The notes beneath the pieces were generated by a model, which was not told the origin of the DNA, did no database searches, and was given only the letters and a program-made list of their open reading frames with translations. From Bradyrhizobium sp. PSBB068 (GTDB lineage Bacteria; Pseudomonadota; Alphaproteobacteria; Rhizobiales; Xanthobacteraceae), in assembly GCA_016839165.1 (NCBI GenBank), contig CP069300.1, positions 1,364,001-1,428,000 on the forward strand: a stretch of DNA of 64,000 nt, in the 5' to 3' direction. The translations under genes and the position numbers were made by a program. Positions 1 to 8,473 of the stretch are shown here, piece after piece. Position 1 is the first letter of the stretch, and each line of letters opens with the position of its first letter.

Positions 1-101
1 TCGCCTGCGAAAAGCTCGGCCTCAACAAGCGGCGCACCAAGCTGACCACGGATCACTTCGCCAAGCCGAAGCGCAACGGGCAACAGCTCAGCCTGTTCTA
101 G
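1..101 (+). CDS. C-terminal end of a truncated gene, possibly PA0069-family radical SAM protein
   Basis: An open frame enters from the left edge (codons starting at position 3) and stops at the TAG at 99-101. About 32 residues remain, ending in GQQLSLF. The stretch around KLGLNKRRTKL is basic. I recall PA0069-family radical SAM (spore photoproduct lyase-like) proteins ending in a similar ...LGLNRRR...GQLSLF tail, but no catalytic motif is inside the window, so this is only a weak identification. The open frame and stop are clear. Confidence 0.45.
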   Translation, partial: ACEKLGLNKRRTKLTTDHFAKPKRNGQQLSLF

Positions 102-110
102 GCGAGATCT

Positions 111-148
111 CGTAGCGCGGATGGAGCGCGGCGAAATCCGGGCTACGA
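111..148. repeat. short imperfect palindromic repeat
   Basis: The arms CGTAGC..CGGAT and ATCCG..GCTACG form an imperfect inverted repeat between the truncated gene and the VOC gene. It resembles the dispersed palindromes with gagcgaagcgaaatccggg cores seen in Bradyrhizobium intergenic regions. A related element lies at 3286-3367. Confidence 0.45.
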
Positions 149-189
149 AGATGCAAGATGGTGACAACGTTAAACAAGTGAGTACAGCA

Positions 190-636
190 ATGAGTAACGC
201 CCCGACCGCACGCTTCACCGTCCTCACCCTCGGCGTCAGCGACATGCGCGCCAGCATCGCCTTCTACGAATCCCTCGGCTTCACGAGGAAGATGCGGGCG
301 ACCGGCGAGGAGGTGGCGTTCTTCGAGACCGGCGGCAGCGTGCTCGGGCTGTTCCCGTGGCACCTGCTCGCTGACGACGCCGGACTGCCCGATCAGCCGC
401 GGCCGGCTGCATTCCACGGCGTCTCGATCGCCTGGAACTGCAACGACGATGCCGAGGTCGATCGCGTGATGGCGTTCGCACTGTCGAAAGGTGCCAAGCT
501 GCTGAAGCCGGCACAGCCGACCAGCTATGGCGGTTATTGCGGCTATTTCGGCGATCCCGATGGTCACGCCTGGGAAGTGGTGCGCGCGCCGGGTTTTGAG
601 GTGCTCGATAGCGGGCGGGTGTCGATTCCTGACTAG
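190..636 (+). CDS. VOC family protein (glyoxalase/bleomycin-resistance fold)
   Basis: This is a 148-residue single-module vicinal oxygen chelate protein. The start MSNAPTARFTVLTLGVSDMR gives the usual beta strand and the 'V.D..ASIAFYESLGF' pattern. The C-terminal half has YGGYCGYFGDPDGHAWEV, the classic GYFxDPDGHxWE motif of VOC metal-binding proteins. An in-frame ATG at 121 would add 23 residues with no domain match, so the start at 190 is preferred. Substrate is unknown; lyase, dioxygenase and resistance functions all occur in this fold. It is cytoplasmic and lies upstream of rnhB with an 82-bp gap. Confidence 0.85.
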   Translation: MSNAPTARFTVLTLGVSDMRASIAFYESLGFTRKMRATGEEVAFFETGGSVLGLFPWHLLADDAGLPDQPRPAAFHGVSIAWNCNDDAEVDRVMAFALSKGAKLLKPAQPTSYGGYCGYFGDPDGHAWEVVRAPGFEVLDSGRVSIPD

Positions 637-718
637 CGCGGGCTGGCTGGACTGAATAACGGGGAAGGGCGCCCGGTTCCCGGTTGCGCCGCGGGCTGCG
701 CTTGATCACGATCCCCGC

Positions 719-1489
719 ATGATTCGGGACAAGTCCAGAAACACGTCGAAAAAGCCGCCGGCCAAGCCGACCGCGCCAGCCAAGCCGGAGAAGCGCATCG
801 TCGTGCGGCCGAGCTTCCGGCGCGAGCGCGCGCTGATCAAGCGCGGCGTCTGGCCGGTCGCCGGCTGCGACGAGGCCGGGCGCGGCCCGCTGGCAGGTCC
901 CGTGGTCGCTGCCGCCGTGGTGCTCGACCCGGCGCGGGTCCCCAAGGGCCTCGACGATTCCAAGCGGCTCAGCGCCGAGCGCCGCGAGGAATTGTTCGAG
1001 GAGATCTGCGCCACCGCTTCGTTCTCGGTCGCGGTGGCCTCGCCGGCGCGAATCGATCGCGACAACATCCTGCGCGCCTCGCTGTGGGCACTGGCGCGCG
1101 CGGTCCATGCGCTGCCGGAGATGCCAAGGCACGTCTTCGTCGACGGCCGCGACAAGCTCGCCACGCTCTGCGACTGCGACGCCGTGATCGGCGGCGACGG
1201 CATCGTGGCCTCGATCGCCGCGGCTTCGATCATCGCCAAGGTGACGCGCGACCGCCTGATGTGTCAGCTGGCGCTGGATTGTCCCGGCTACGGCTTCGAA
1301 CAGCACAAGGGCTATGGCGTGCCCGAGCACCTCGAGGCGCTGGACCGGCTCGGCCCGAGCACCCATCACCGCAGCTTCTTCGCCCCCGTCGTCGCCGCGC
1401 GGCTGAAGCATTTTCCGCGTCCCGCCGAGCCCGACCTGTTCACGGTGGACACGGAAAGCGAAGCCGCAGCGGCGTCCGAAGCGGCGTAG
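719..1489 (+). CDS. rnhB: Ribonuclease HII
   Basis: A 256-residue RNase HII that cleaves the RNA strand of RNA-DNA hybrids and junctions at single ribonucleotides. The catalytic DE pair is in [13 protein letters not shown] (D51, E52). It is followed by [18 protein letters not shown] with a further acidic residue, SIIAKVTRD, and [13 protein letters not shown] near the C-terminus. The first ~40 residues are a basic Lys/Pro/Ala extension absent from the E. coli enzyme, and the last ~25 are a low-complexity Glu/Ala tail. The start at 719 is the first ATG; a later start would still leave the fold intact. In alphaproteobacteria rnhB is often next to a DNA methylase gene, which is not seen here. Confidence 0.96.
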   Translation: MIRDKSRNTSKKPPAKPTAPAKPEKRIVVRPSFRRERALIKRGVWPVAGCDEAGRGPLAGPVVAAAVVLDPARVPKGLDDSKRLSAERREELFEEICATASFSVAVASPARIDRDNILRASLWALARAVHALPEMPRHVFVDGRDKLATLCDCDAVIGGDGIVASIAAASIIAKVTRDRLMCQLALDCPGYGFEQHKGYGVPEHLEALDRLGPSTHHRSFFAPVVAARLKHFPRPAEPDLFTVDTESEAAAASEAA

Positions 1490-1532
1490 CGCGACGGCGC
1501 CCGCACAAGCAACGGCGCCAACCCACACAACG

Positions 1533-1635
1533 GTGTCATCGCCCGGCTCGACCTGGCGATCCAGTATTCCAGAGACAGTGATTTTCAATCGAGAAGCCGC
1601 GGCGTACTGGATGCCCCGCCTTCGCGGGGCATGAC
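1533..1635. repeat. dispersed palindromic repeat downstream of rnhB
   Basis: A unit runs from tgtcatcgcccggctcgacc to gccttcgcggggcatgacg. The arms GCGATCCAGTA / TACTGGATGCCC and an inner CCCCGCC..GGCGGGG-like hairpin can fold. It resembles Bradyrhizobium intergenic elements and sits in the 274-bp gap between rnhB and the next gene. No gene was found in this gap. Confidence 0.55.
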
Positions 1636-1763
1636 GGCTGCGTTTGGATATGCAGGGGGCACTCATCGGCCCCGGTTGCCTCCGCCGCCGCCGCCGTCTA
1701 TCAAAAACCCTCGGGATCAGATGGCGCCGCTGAACGAGGTGGCTGGGGCAATTCAGGCGTTTC

Positions 1764-3269
1764 ATGCGGTTTACCTCCCTGGTTGTCGAACTGATCCGCG
1801 CCCGGCCGCGTCTTGTGGTCTGGGTCGTGGTGCTGGTGCAGGCCGCGATCTGGCTGCTGCTGCCGCTGATCTTCTACGGCAGCCCGCCCGGCAATCTCGC
1901 CACCGTGCTGGCCTTCGGCCGCGAATATCAGGTCGGCACCGATATGGGGCCGCCGCTGGCATTCTGGCTCGCCGACATCGCGTTCCGCGCCGCCGGCAAT
2001 CACGTGTTCGGCGTCTATCTGCTGGCGCAGGTCTGCGAGATCGCGACGTTCATCGCGTTCTACCAGCTGGCGCGCGCCATCGTCGGCGGCCCGCAGGGCG
2101 TGCTGGCGGTGTTGCTGTCGATGACTGCAGTGGTGTTCTCCTCCCCCAGCGTCGAGTTCGGTCCGCTGATCCTGGCGCGTCCGCTATGGGCGCTGCTGCT
2201 GCTCCATTCCTGGCAATTGATCGGGCAGAACCGGCGTAGCGCCTGGTTCGCCTGGTCGATCGATTGCGGCCTGCTGCTGCTGACGGCGCCGGCCGCGATC
2301 GGCATGATCCTGCTCGTGGTCGGCTTTGCGCTCGCGACCGAGCGCGGCCGGCGCACGCTGCGGGCGGTCGATCCGCTCTACGCGCTGCTGGTCATCATCG
2401 TGCTGGCGCTGCCCTATCTGGTCTGGCTGGTCCGCGCCGACGTGCTGGCGCTGCCGGCACTGCCTGCGCTTGCCGATCTCAAGGCGCGCGCGCTGCGCTG
2501 GGGCGTCGTGCTCGGCGGGCTGATCGTGGCGACCGCCGCGATCGTGGTGCTGGCGATCCTCAATTCGCGCTGGTTTGCCCGCGACGGCGAGGACGCGCCG
2601 ATCATCTACCGTCCGCCGGTCAGTCCGCTGGCGCAGCAGTTCGTCTACTTTTTCGCGTTCGCGCCCGCGATCGTGAGCAGCTTCATCTCCGGGCTGTTCG
2701 ATCTGGACAGCGCCTTCGGCGGCGCCGGCGTGGCGCTGTTGATGTCGGGGCTGGCGGTCGTGGTTGCCACTGGCGATCTGATCCATCTCCGCCGGCAGCG
2801 GCTGCTGCGCTCGGTGTGGGCCTTTGCCGTTGCGGCGCCTGCGGCTGTGGCGCTGGCTGCGGCGCTGTTCCTGCCCTGGACCAGCACCAAGGAGGTGCCG
2901 ACCTCGCTGCCGGCGGCCGCGATGGGCCGCTTCTTCGACGACAGCTATGAGCGCCGCACCAACCAGCGCCTGCGCGCAGTCGCGGGCGACCCCGAGATCG
3001 CCAGCCTGATCGCGATGAACGGCCGCCGCCCGCATCTGTTGCTCGACGCCACGCCGCAGCGGACGCCCTGGCTGTCGGTCGCGAAATTCAACGAGACCGG
3101 CGGCGTCGTGGTCTGGCGCGCGCAGGACACCGCCGGCACGCCGCCGCCCGACCTCGCCCAGCGCTTCCCCGGTCTCGTGCCGGAAGTGCCGCGCTCGTTC
3201 GACCGCCTGGTCAACGGGCGGCAGCCGGTGCTGCGGATCGGCTGGGCGATCGTGCGGCCGAAGGGATAG
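1764..3269 (+). CDS. Glycosyltransferase family 39-like polytopic membrane protein
   Basis: A 501-residue protein with about ten hydrophobic segments in the first ~390 residues, then a soluble C-terminal region of ~110 residues. The N-terminal TM followed by a loop with FGREYQVGTDMGPPLAFWLA matches the acidic first periplasmic loop of GT-C enzymes of the ArnT/PMT type (GT39), which transfer sugars from polyprenyl-phosphate donors at the outer face of the inner membrane. Acceptor and sugar are unknown. The start is the ATG at 1764. The gene appears monocistronic, with palindromic repeats on both sides. Confidence 0.75.
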   Translation: MRFTSLVVELIRARPRLVVWVVVLVQAAIWLLLPLIFYGSPPGNLATVLAFGREYQVGTDMGPPLAFWLADIAFRAAGNHVFGVYLLAQVCEIATFIAFYQLARAIVGGPQGVLAVLLSMTAVVFSSPSVEFGPLILARPLWALLLLHSWQLIGQNRRSAWFAWSIDCGLLLLTAPAAIGMILLVVGFALATERGRRTLRAVDPLYALLVIIVLALPYLVWLVRADVLALPALPALADLKARALRWGVVLGGLIVATAAIVVLAILNSRWFARDGEDAPIIYRPPVSPLAQQFVYFFAFAPAIVSSFISGLFDLDSAFGGAGVALLMSGLAVVVATGDLIHLRRQRLLRSVWAFAVAAPAAVALAAALFLPWTSTKEVPTSLPAAAMGRFFDDSYERRTNQRLRAVAGDPEIASLIAMNGRRPHLLLDATPQRTPWLSVAKFNETGGVVVWRAQDTAGTPPPDLAQRFPGLVPEVPRSFDRLVNGRQPVLRIGWAIVRPKG

Positions 3270-3285
3270 GGATCTGCAGATCCGT

Positions 3286-3367
3286 AAGGTGGGTGGAGCG
3301 AAGCGAAACCCATCGAACCGGACTGCGGCACAAAGGATGGGTTTCGCTGCGCTCTACCCGTCCTACG
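3286..3367. repeat. palindromic dispersed repeat between convergent genes
   Basis: The sequence gtgggtggagcgaagcgaaacccatc is followed ~30 bp later by its near inverse, gatgggtttcgctgcgctctacccgtcc, forming a long hairpin. It lies between the GT39-like gene (+) and the uracil-DNA glycosylase gene (-) and overlaps the stop codon of the latter by a few bases. It could act as a bidirectional transcription barrier. Confidence 0.7.
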
Positions 3368-4181
3368 AAGCAAGCACCTTCGCGATGGCGCGCAGATCCT
3401 GCCACGACAGCCGCTTGTAGGACGGCGAGCGCAGCAGATAGGCCGGATGGAAGGTGGCGACGGCGCGGATCGTGCGGGTGCCGGTGTCGTAATCGATCCA
3501 TTTGCCGCGAGTCCGCATGATGCCCTCGCGCGTGCCGAGCAGCGCCTGCGTCGAGGGATTGCCGAGCGTCACCAGCACGTCGGGATTCACCAGCTCGATA
3601 TGGCGCTGGATGAAGGGCAGGCAGACCTGCGTCTCCTGCGGCGTCGGCGTGCGGTTGCCCGGCGGCCGCCACGGGATCACGTTGGCGATATAGGCTTTGC
3701 TGCGGTCGAGCCCGATCGCGGCGATCATGCGGTCGAGCAGCTTGCCGGAGCGGCCGACGAACGGCAGCCCCTCGATGTCCTCGTCGCGGCCCGGCGCCTC
3801 GCCGACGAACATCACCTTCGCCTGCGGATTGCCATCGGCGAACACCAGCCGGGTCGCGGTGTGCTTCAGCGCGCAGCCGTCGAATGTCTCCATCAGCGTG
3901 CGCAACGCTTCCAGCGTCGGTGCAGTCCGCGCGGCCTCGCGCGCGGAGGCGATCGCGGCCTCCGGCGCGACGGTGATTTCGCTGCGCGGAACGGCGGGCA
4001 TCGGCGGAGGGCGCAGCGGATTGAGCGCCACCGGCCGCGGCGCGGCGGGGGCCGGAACTGCTTCTGGCTCTTCCAGCCGGTTGATCGGCTCCTCGCCAAG
4101 CGCGCAGTCGACCCCGGCCTCGAGGTAAAAGGCCAGCAATTGCTGCAGTGTAGGGGTGGGCTCGGGCGGCAGGGCCATCAT
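3363..4181 (-). CDS. Uracil-DNA glycosylase, family-4-like, lacking two of the four Fe-S cysteines
   Basis: A 272-residue protein. Residues ~95-270 form the UDG domain: motif [18 protein letters not shown] (128-143), the [12 protein letters not shown] loop and motif B HPAYLLR (245-251), all as in family 4 (thermophile-type) enzymes that remove uracil from DNA. Family 4 normally holds a 4Fe-4S cluster with CxxC, CRPP and a further Cys 16 residues on. Here the pattern reads C103-A-L-K106, W171-RPP and C187, so two ligands are replaced. The first ~90 residues are a Pro/Ala-rich linker. The motif set excludes family 1 Ung. An alternative start (Met2) is equally possible. Confidence 0.88.
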   Translation of the reverse strand: MMALPPEPTPTLQQLLAFYLEAGVDCALGEEPINRLEEPEAVPAPAAPRPVALNPLRPPPMPAVPRSEITVAPEAAIASAREAARTAPTLEALRTLMETFDGCALKHTATRLVFADGNPQAKVMFVGEAPGRDEDIEGLPFVGRSGKLLDRMIAAIGLDRSKAYIANVIPWRPPGNRTPTPQETQVCLPFIQRHIELVNPDVLVTLGNPSTQALLGTREGIMRTRGKWIDYDTGTRTIRAVATFHPAYLLRSPSYKRLSWQDLRAIAKVLAS

Positions 4182-4329
4182 GGGGGCAATCTAGAGCATC
4201 AAAGGGAAAAGGGGAGGCTCGATTTCGGAAAAGATTGTTCTTTGCGGTATCCGGACCGTGCAAACCGATGGAAGCGCAATTCCATGGTTGTCCTTCCGCA
4301 AAAAATCGGAAACAACGACTTTTGAAAAG

Positions 4330-4346
4330 CTTAGAAGCGTTCTCAA
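4330..4346 (+). promoter_or_regulatory. Irr-type iron control element (ICE) upstream of ETF-QO
   Basis: CTTAGAAGCGTTCTCAA matches 15 of 17 positions of the perfect palindrome TTTAGAAGCGTTCTAAA found upstream of bfr at 30349-30365. Its end is 18 bp from the ETF-QO ATG, a position where a bound repressor would block transcription. The Irr/ICE system is known from Bradyrhizobium; its use here is inferred from the sequence match. Confidence 0.65.
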
Positions 4347-4364
4347 TGGGCTGAGACAGAGATC

Positions 4365-6023
4365 ATGAGTGCTGAAGACCTTCCTCCCCGCGAGTCTATG
4401 GAATTCGACGTCGTCATCGTCGGCGCCGGCCCGTCGGGCCTGTCGGCCGCGATCCGGCTGAAGCAGCTCAATCCGGAGCTCTCGGTCGTCGTGGTGGAGA
4501 AGGGCTCCGAGGTCGGCGCGCACATTCTCTCGGGTGCGGTGATCGATCCAGCCGGCCTCGACAAGCTGGTGCCCGATTGGCGCGAGGATGCCGACTGTCC
4601 GCTGAAGACCCAGGTCACAAGCGATCGTTTCTATTGGGCGACGTCGCAGGGCTGGTTCCGCATCCCGAACTTCATCATGCCGCCGCTGATGCACAATCAT
4701 CACAACTACATCGGCTCGCTCGGCAATGTCTGCCGCTGGCTGGCGCCGAAGGCGGAAGCGCTTGGCGTCGAGATCTATCCGGGCTTTGCCGCCGCCGAGG
4801 TGCTCTATGACGACAAGGGTGCGGTGCGCGGCATCGCGACCGGCGACATGGGCATCGCCAAGGACGGCACCCACAAGGATTCCTATACCCGCGGCATGGA
4901 GCTCGTCGGCAAGTACACGCTGTTCGCCGAGGGCGCGCGCGGCTCGCTGTCCAAGCAGTTGATCGCGAAGTTCAAGCTCGACGCCAACTCGGAGCCGCCG
5001 AAGTTCGGCATCGGCCTGAAGGAAGTTTGGCAGATCGATCCGGCAAAGCACAAGAAGGGCCGCGTGCAGCATACGCTCGGATGGCCGTTGAACGACAAGA
5101 CCGGCGGCGGCTCGTTCCTCTATCACTACGACGACAACCGCGTCGCGGTCGGCTTCGTCGTGCACCTGAACTACACTGATCCCTATCTGTCGCCGTTTGA
5201 CGAATTCCAGCGGATGAAGACGCATCCCGACATCCGCGAGCTGTTCGAGGGCGGCAAGCGGCTCGCCTATGGCGCGCGCGCCATCACCGAGGGCGGCTAT
5301 CAGTCGGTGCCGCGGCTGACCTTCCCGGGCGGCGCGCTGATCGGGTGCGCGGCGGGCTTCGTCAACGTCCCACGCATCAAGGGCGTCCACAATGCGATGG
5401 GCTCCGGCATGCTCGCCGCCGAGCACGTTGCGGCCGCGCTCGGCGCCGGACGCGCCAATGACGAAGTCGTCGAATACGAGAACGCCTGGCGTTCGTCGGC
5501 GATCGGCAAGGACTTGTTCAAGGTCCGCAACGCCAAGCCGCTGCTGTCGAAGTTCGGCAATTTGCTCGGCATGGCGCTGTCCGGCTTCGACATGTGGTGC
5601 AACACGCTCGGCTTCTCGCTGTTCGGCACCCAGTCGCACGCCAAGCCGGACCGCAAGACCCTGGATGCGGCCAAGCAGCATCAGCCGATCGCCTATCCGA
5701 AGCCGGACGGCAAGATCTCGTTCGACAAGCTGTCCTCGGTGTTCCTGTCCAACACCAACCATGAGGAGGACCAGCCGGTTCATCTCAAGGTCGCCGACAT
5801 GAACCTGCAGAAGACGTCGGAGCACGACGTGTTCGCCGGTCCCTCCAACCGCTATTGCCCGGCCGGCGTCTATGAATGGGTTGAGGAATCGGCGGGGCCG
5901 CGCTTCCAGATCAACGCCCAGAACTGCGTCCATTGCAAAACCTGCGACGTGAAGGATCCCAACGGCAACATCACTTGGGTTCCTCCGGAGGGCGGCGGCG
6001 GTCCGAACTACGAGGCGATGTGA
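4365..6023 (+). CDS. Electron transfer flavoprotein-ubiquinone oxidoreductase
   Basis: A 552-residue ETF-QO, the membrane-associated FAD/4Fe-4S enzyme that passes electrons from ETF (beta-oxidation, amino-acid and choline degradation) to ubiquinone. The N-terminus has the FAD dinucleotide-binding VVIVGAGPSGLSAAIRL. The middle carries the GGYQSVPRLTFPGG region and the GSGMLAAEHVA helix. The C-terminus has the ferredoxin-like cluster with Cys residues in YCPAGVYEW and NCVHCKTCDVKDP, ending in the family-typical GGGGPNYEAM. Length fits bacterial ETF-QO (~550). The ATG at 4365 follows a near-perfect iron control element (4330-4346), suggesting iron-responsive expression of this Fe-S enzyme. Confidence 0.97.
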   Translation: MSAEDLPPRESMEFDVVIVGAGPSGLSAAIRLKQLNPELSVVVVEKGSEVGAHILSGAVIDPAGLDKLVPDWREDADCPLKTQVTSDRFYWATSQGWFRIPNFIMPPLMHNHHNYIGSLGNVCRWLAPKAEALGVEIYPGFAAAEVLYDDKGAVRGIATGDMGIAKDGTHKDSYTRGMELVGKYTLFAEGARGSLSKQLIAKFKLDANSEPPKFGIGLKEVWQIDPAKHKKGRVQHTLGWPLNDKTGGGSFLYHYDDNRVAVGFVVHLNYTDPYLSPFDEFQRMKTHPDIRELFEGGKRLAYGARAITEGGYQSVPRLTFPGGALIGCAAGFVNVPRIKGVHNAMGSGMLAAEHVAAALGAGRANDEVVEYENAWRSSAIGKDLFKVRNAKPLLSKFGNLLGMALSGFDMWCNTLGFSLFGTQSHAKPDRKTLDAAKQHQPIAYPKPDGKISFDKLSSVFLSNTNHEEDQPVHLKVADMNLQKTSEHDVFAGPSNRYCPAGVYEWVEESAGPRFQINAQNCVHCKTCDVKDPNGNITWVPPEGGGGPNYEAM

Positions 6024-6447
6024 GGCCAATGCGGCCGACCACATTTGCGTGAGGCCATGGCGCAGCTGGCCGCAACCTCCGCTCGGCGTCTGCCGGGCGG
6101 AAGCGGCCCGATTGCGCCGTCGGATACGTCGGGACACTTGGAACAGCGGGGAGCGGCGCTGGGATCCGGCGCTTTTTGCTTCCGCATGCGAATATGCCGG
6201 GCCCGGTCACGATACCGCCATAGTGGGAGCGTCTTGCGGTGTGCCGGCTGGATCGGCGGGTCTAACGGCCTAATCTGCCAATTGATTCGTCATGGGTTGC
6301 CTTGGGGCGATCCTTGCGGATAGACGCCAAAAGCGGCATTGTCGCTCGCCGTGATGCCGCTGCTTGGGTTCGCATTTTGAGACTGATCGCAAGATCTTGG
6401 CCGGTAAATCCATCTTGGCTGTACATCCCTGGAGCAAGGCGACCGTG

Positions 6448-8235
6448 ATGCTGTCCACCCGTTTCAACCGCTTGACGATTGCCCTTCTCGCTGCCGCGGC
6501 GCTTGCCGTGCCTGCGCAACTGTCGGCGCAAACGCCCGACCATCCGACCGACAACGCCGCGCAATTCCCCTCCAAGAACGACCTGAAATCGCTGACCACG
6601 GCCGGCAGCTATCTCGCCGCCCGCCACGCCAGTGTCGAGCGCGATGCGGCCTCCGCCGCGGCATTCTACCGTTCGGCGCTGCGCACCGATCCGAAGAACT
6701 CCGAGTTGCTCGACCGCGCCTTCATCTCCTCGCTCGCCGACGGCGACATCGAGGAGGCGGTCAAGCTCGCCGACCGCATCCTGACCCAGGACAAGTCCAA
6801 CCGCGTCGCCCGCCTCGTCGTCGGTGTGCGCGACCTCAAGCTGAAGAAATACGCCGCCGCGCAATCCAACATCAACCAGTCGGTGCGCGGCCCGATCACC
6901 GATCTGGTGGCCACGCTGCTGTCGGCCTGGGCGGCCTATGGCGCCGGCGACAGCAAGGGCGCAGTCGCCTCGATCGACAAGCTGACCGGTCCCGAATGGT
7001 ATCCGATCTTCAAGGACCTGCATGCCGGCATGATCTATGAGCTCGCCGGCAAGGAGAAGGATGCCGGCGCCCGCTTCGAGAAGGTCTACAAGCTCGACGA
7101 TTCGATGCTGCGCACGGTCGACGAATATGCGCGCTGGACCTCGCGCAACAAGGATGCTGCCGCCGCGACTGCGATGTACGAGGCGTTCGACAAGAAGCTG
7201 CCGCGTCATCCGCTGGTGCTGGAAGGCATCAAGGAGACCAAGGCCGGCAAGAAGCTGCCGCCGCTGGTCGATTCACCGCAGGCCGGCGCTGCCGAAGCGC
7301 TGTACGGCATCGGCGCGACGCTGACCCGCCGCGGCGGCGAGGACCTCGCGCTGGTCTATCTGCAGCTCGCGCTCTATCTGCAGCCGAACCATCCGCTGGC
7401 GCTGCTGTCGCTCGCCGATCTCTATGAATCGGTGAAGAAGCCGCAGATGGCGATCAAGGTCTATGAGCGGATGCCGGCGTCCTCGCCGCTGAAGCGCAAC
7501 GCCCAGATCCAGCTCGCCACCAATCTCGACGCCGCAGACCGCAGCGACGAGGCGATCAAGATCCTCAAGGAAGTCACCGCGGATCAGCCCAAGGACATCG
7601 AGGCGATCCTGGCGCTCGGCAATATCGAGCGCGGCCGCAAGAAGTTCGCCGACTGCGCCACCACCTATTCGCAGGCGATCGATGCGCTGCCGGCCGGCAG
7701 CGGCGACAAGAACGCCTGGGTCACCTACTACTACCGCGGCATCTGCGAGGAGCGCTCCAAGCAGTGGAACAAGGCCGAGGCCGACATGCGCAAGGCGCTC
7801 GAGCTGCAGCCCGAGCAGCCGCATGTGCTGAACTATCTCGGCTATTCCTGGATCGACCAGGGCATCAACCTCGACGAAGGCATGAAGATGATCAAGCGTG
7901 CCGTCGATCAGCGCCCTGACGACGGCTACATCGTCGACTCCCTCGGCTGGGCCTATTACCGGATCGGCAATTACGACGAGGCGGTGAAGAACCTCGAGCG
8001 CGCGATCGACCTCAAGCCGGAAGATCCGACCATCAACGACCATCTCGGCGACGCCTATTGGCGTGTCGGCCGCACGCTGGAAGCCAAGTTCCAGTGGGCG
8101 CATGCCCGCGACCTCAAGCCCGAGCCGGAAGAGCTGCCGAAGATCCAGGCCAAGATCGACAACGGCCTGCCGGACGACACCTCGAACGCCGCCGCCGCCG
8201 ACAAGAAGAAGGACGACGACGGCAAGGGCGGCTGA
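6448..8235 (+). CDS. Secreted tetratricopeptide-repeat protein
   Basis: A 595-residue protein starting at the ATG at 6448, giving a clean signal peptide (MLSTRFNRLTIALLAAAALA...LSAQ). A TTG at 6364 would put 28 unlikely residues ahead of it. The rest is helical with many TPR units; the clearest are near the C-terminus (consecutive 34-residue units including HVLNYLGYSWIDQG and YIVDSLGWAYYRIGNYDEA). The C-tail is Asp/Lys rich. Such proteins between ETF-QO and ispE are presumed periplasmic or outer-membrane-associated scaffolds; no enzymatic motif is visible. The gap to ispE holds a dispersed repeat, so co-transcription is doubtful. Confidence 0.85.
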   Translation: MLSTRFNRLTIALLAAAALAVPAQLSAQTPDHPTDNAAQFPSKNDLKSLTTAGSYLAARHASVERDAASAAAFYRSALRTDPKNSELLDRAFISSLADGDIEEAVKLADRILTQDKSNRVARLVVGVRDLKLKKYAAAQSNINQSVRGPITDLVATLLSAWAAYGAGDSKGAVASIDKLTGPEWYPIFKDLHAGMIYELAGKEKDAGARFEKVYKLDDSMLRTVDEYARWTSRNKDAAAATAMYEAFDKKLPRHPLVLEGIKETKAGKKLPPLVDSPQAGAAEALYGIGATLTRRGGEDLALVYLQLALYLQPNHPLALLSLADLYESVKKPQMAIKVYERMPASSPLKRNAQIQLATNLDAADRSDEAIKILKEVTADQPKDIEAILALGNIERGRKKFADCATTYSQAIDALPAGSGDKNAWVTYYYRGICEERSKQWNKAEADMRKALELQPEQPHVLNYLGYSWIDQGINLDEGMKMIKRAVDQRPDDGYIVDSLGWAYYRIGNYDEAVKNLERAIDLKPEDPTINDHLGDAYWRVGRTLEAKFQWAHARDLKPEPEELPKIQAKIDNGLPDDTSNAAAADKKKDDDGKGG

Positions 8236-8250
8236 GCCAAAAAGAGACTT

Positions 8251-8390
8251 CACCTCTCCCGCTTGCGGGGGAGGTCGCATCGCATTCAAGATGCGATGCG
8301 GGTGGGGGCTCGCTCCACTCAAAGATTTCCTCTGCGGTGACACCCCCACCCCGGCCCTCCTCCGCAAGCGGGAGAGGGGGAAGAGGCGGA
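8251..8390. repeat. dispersed inverted repeat, family A copy 1
   Basis: It begins cacctctcccgcttgcggg and ends with an inverted counterpart, ctcctccgcaagcgggagag, with an inner stem around gcatcgcattcaagatgcgatg. The same architecture (outer cacctctccc...gggagaggtg arms) recurs at 25713-25834, 28352-28476 and 37459-37604. It fills the gap between the TPR gene and ispE. Confidence 0.75.
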
Positions 8391-8473
8391 ATTTCCATCC
8401 AAACAAAGGGATAGGATCGTGCGGCGATTTACGCTAATCGCTCACAATCGTTGTTTTTTAGGGGTTTATCGCC

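Noticed and set aside
281..1765. 494-codon minus-strand frame over VOC and rnhB
   Set aside because: Antisense shadow; Arg-rich composition typical of GC-rich non-coding frames.
4191..6137. 648-codon open frame on the minus strand across ETF-QO
   Set aside because: It is fully antisense to a gene with complete ETF-QO motifs; long antisense frames are common at this GC content and the translation is Arg/Ala-rich without motifs.
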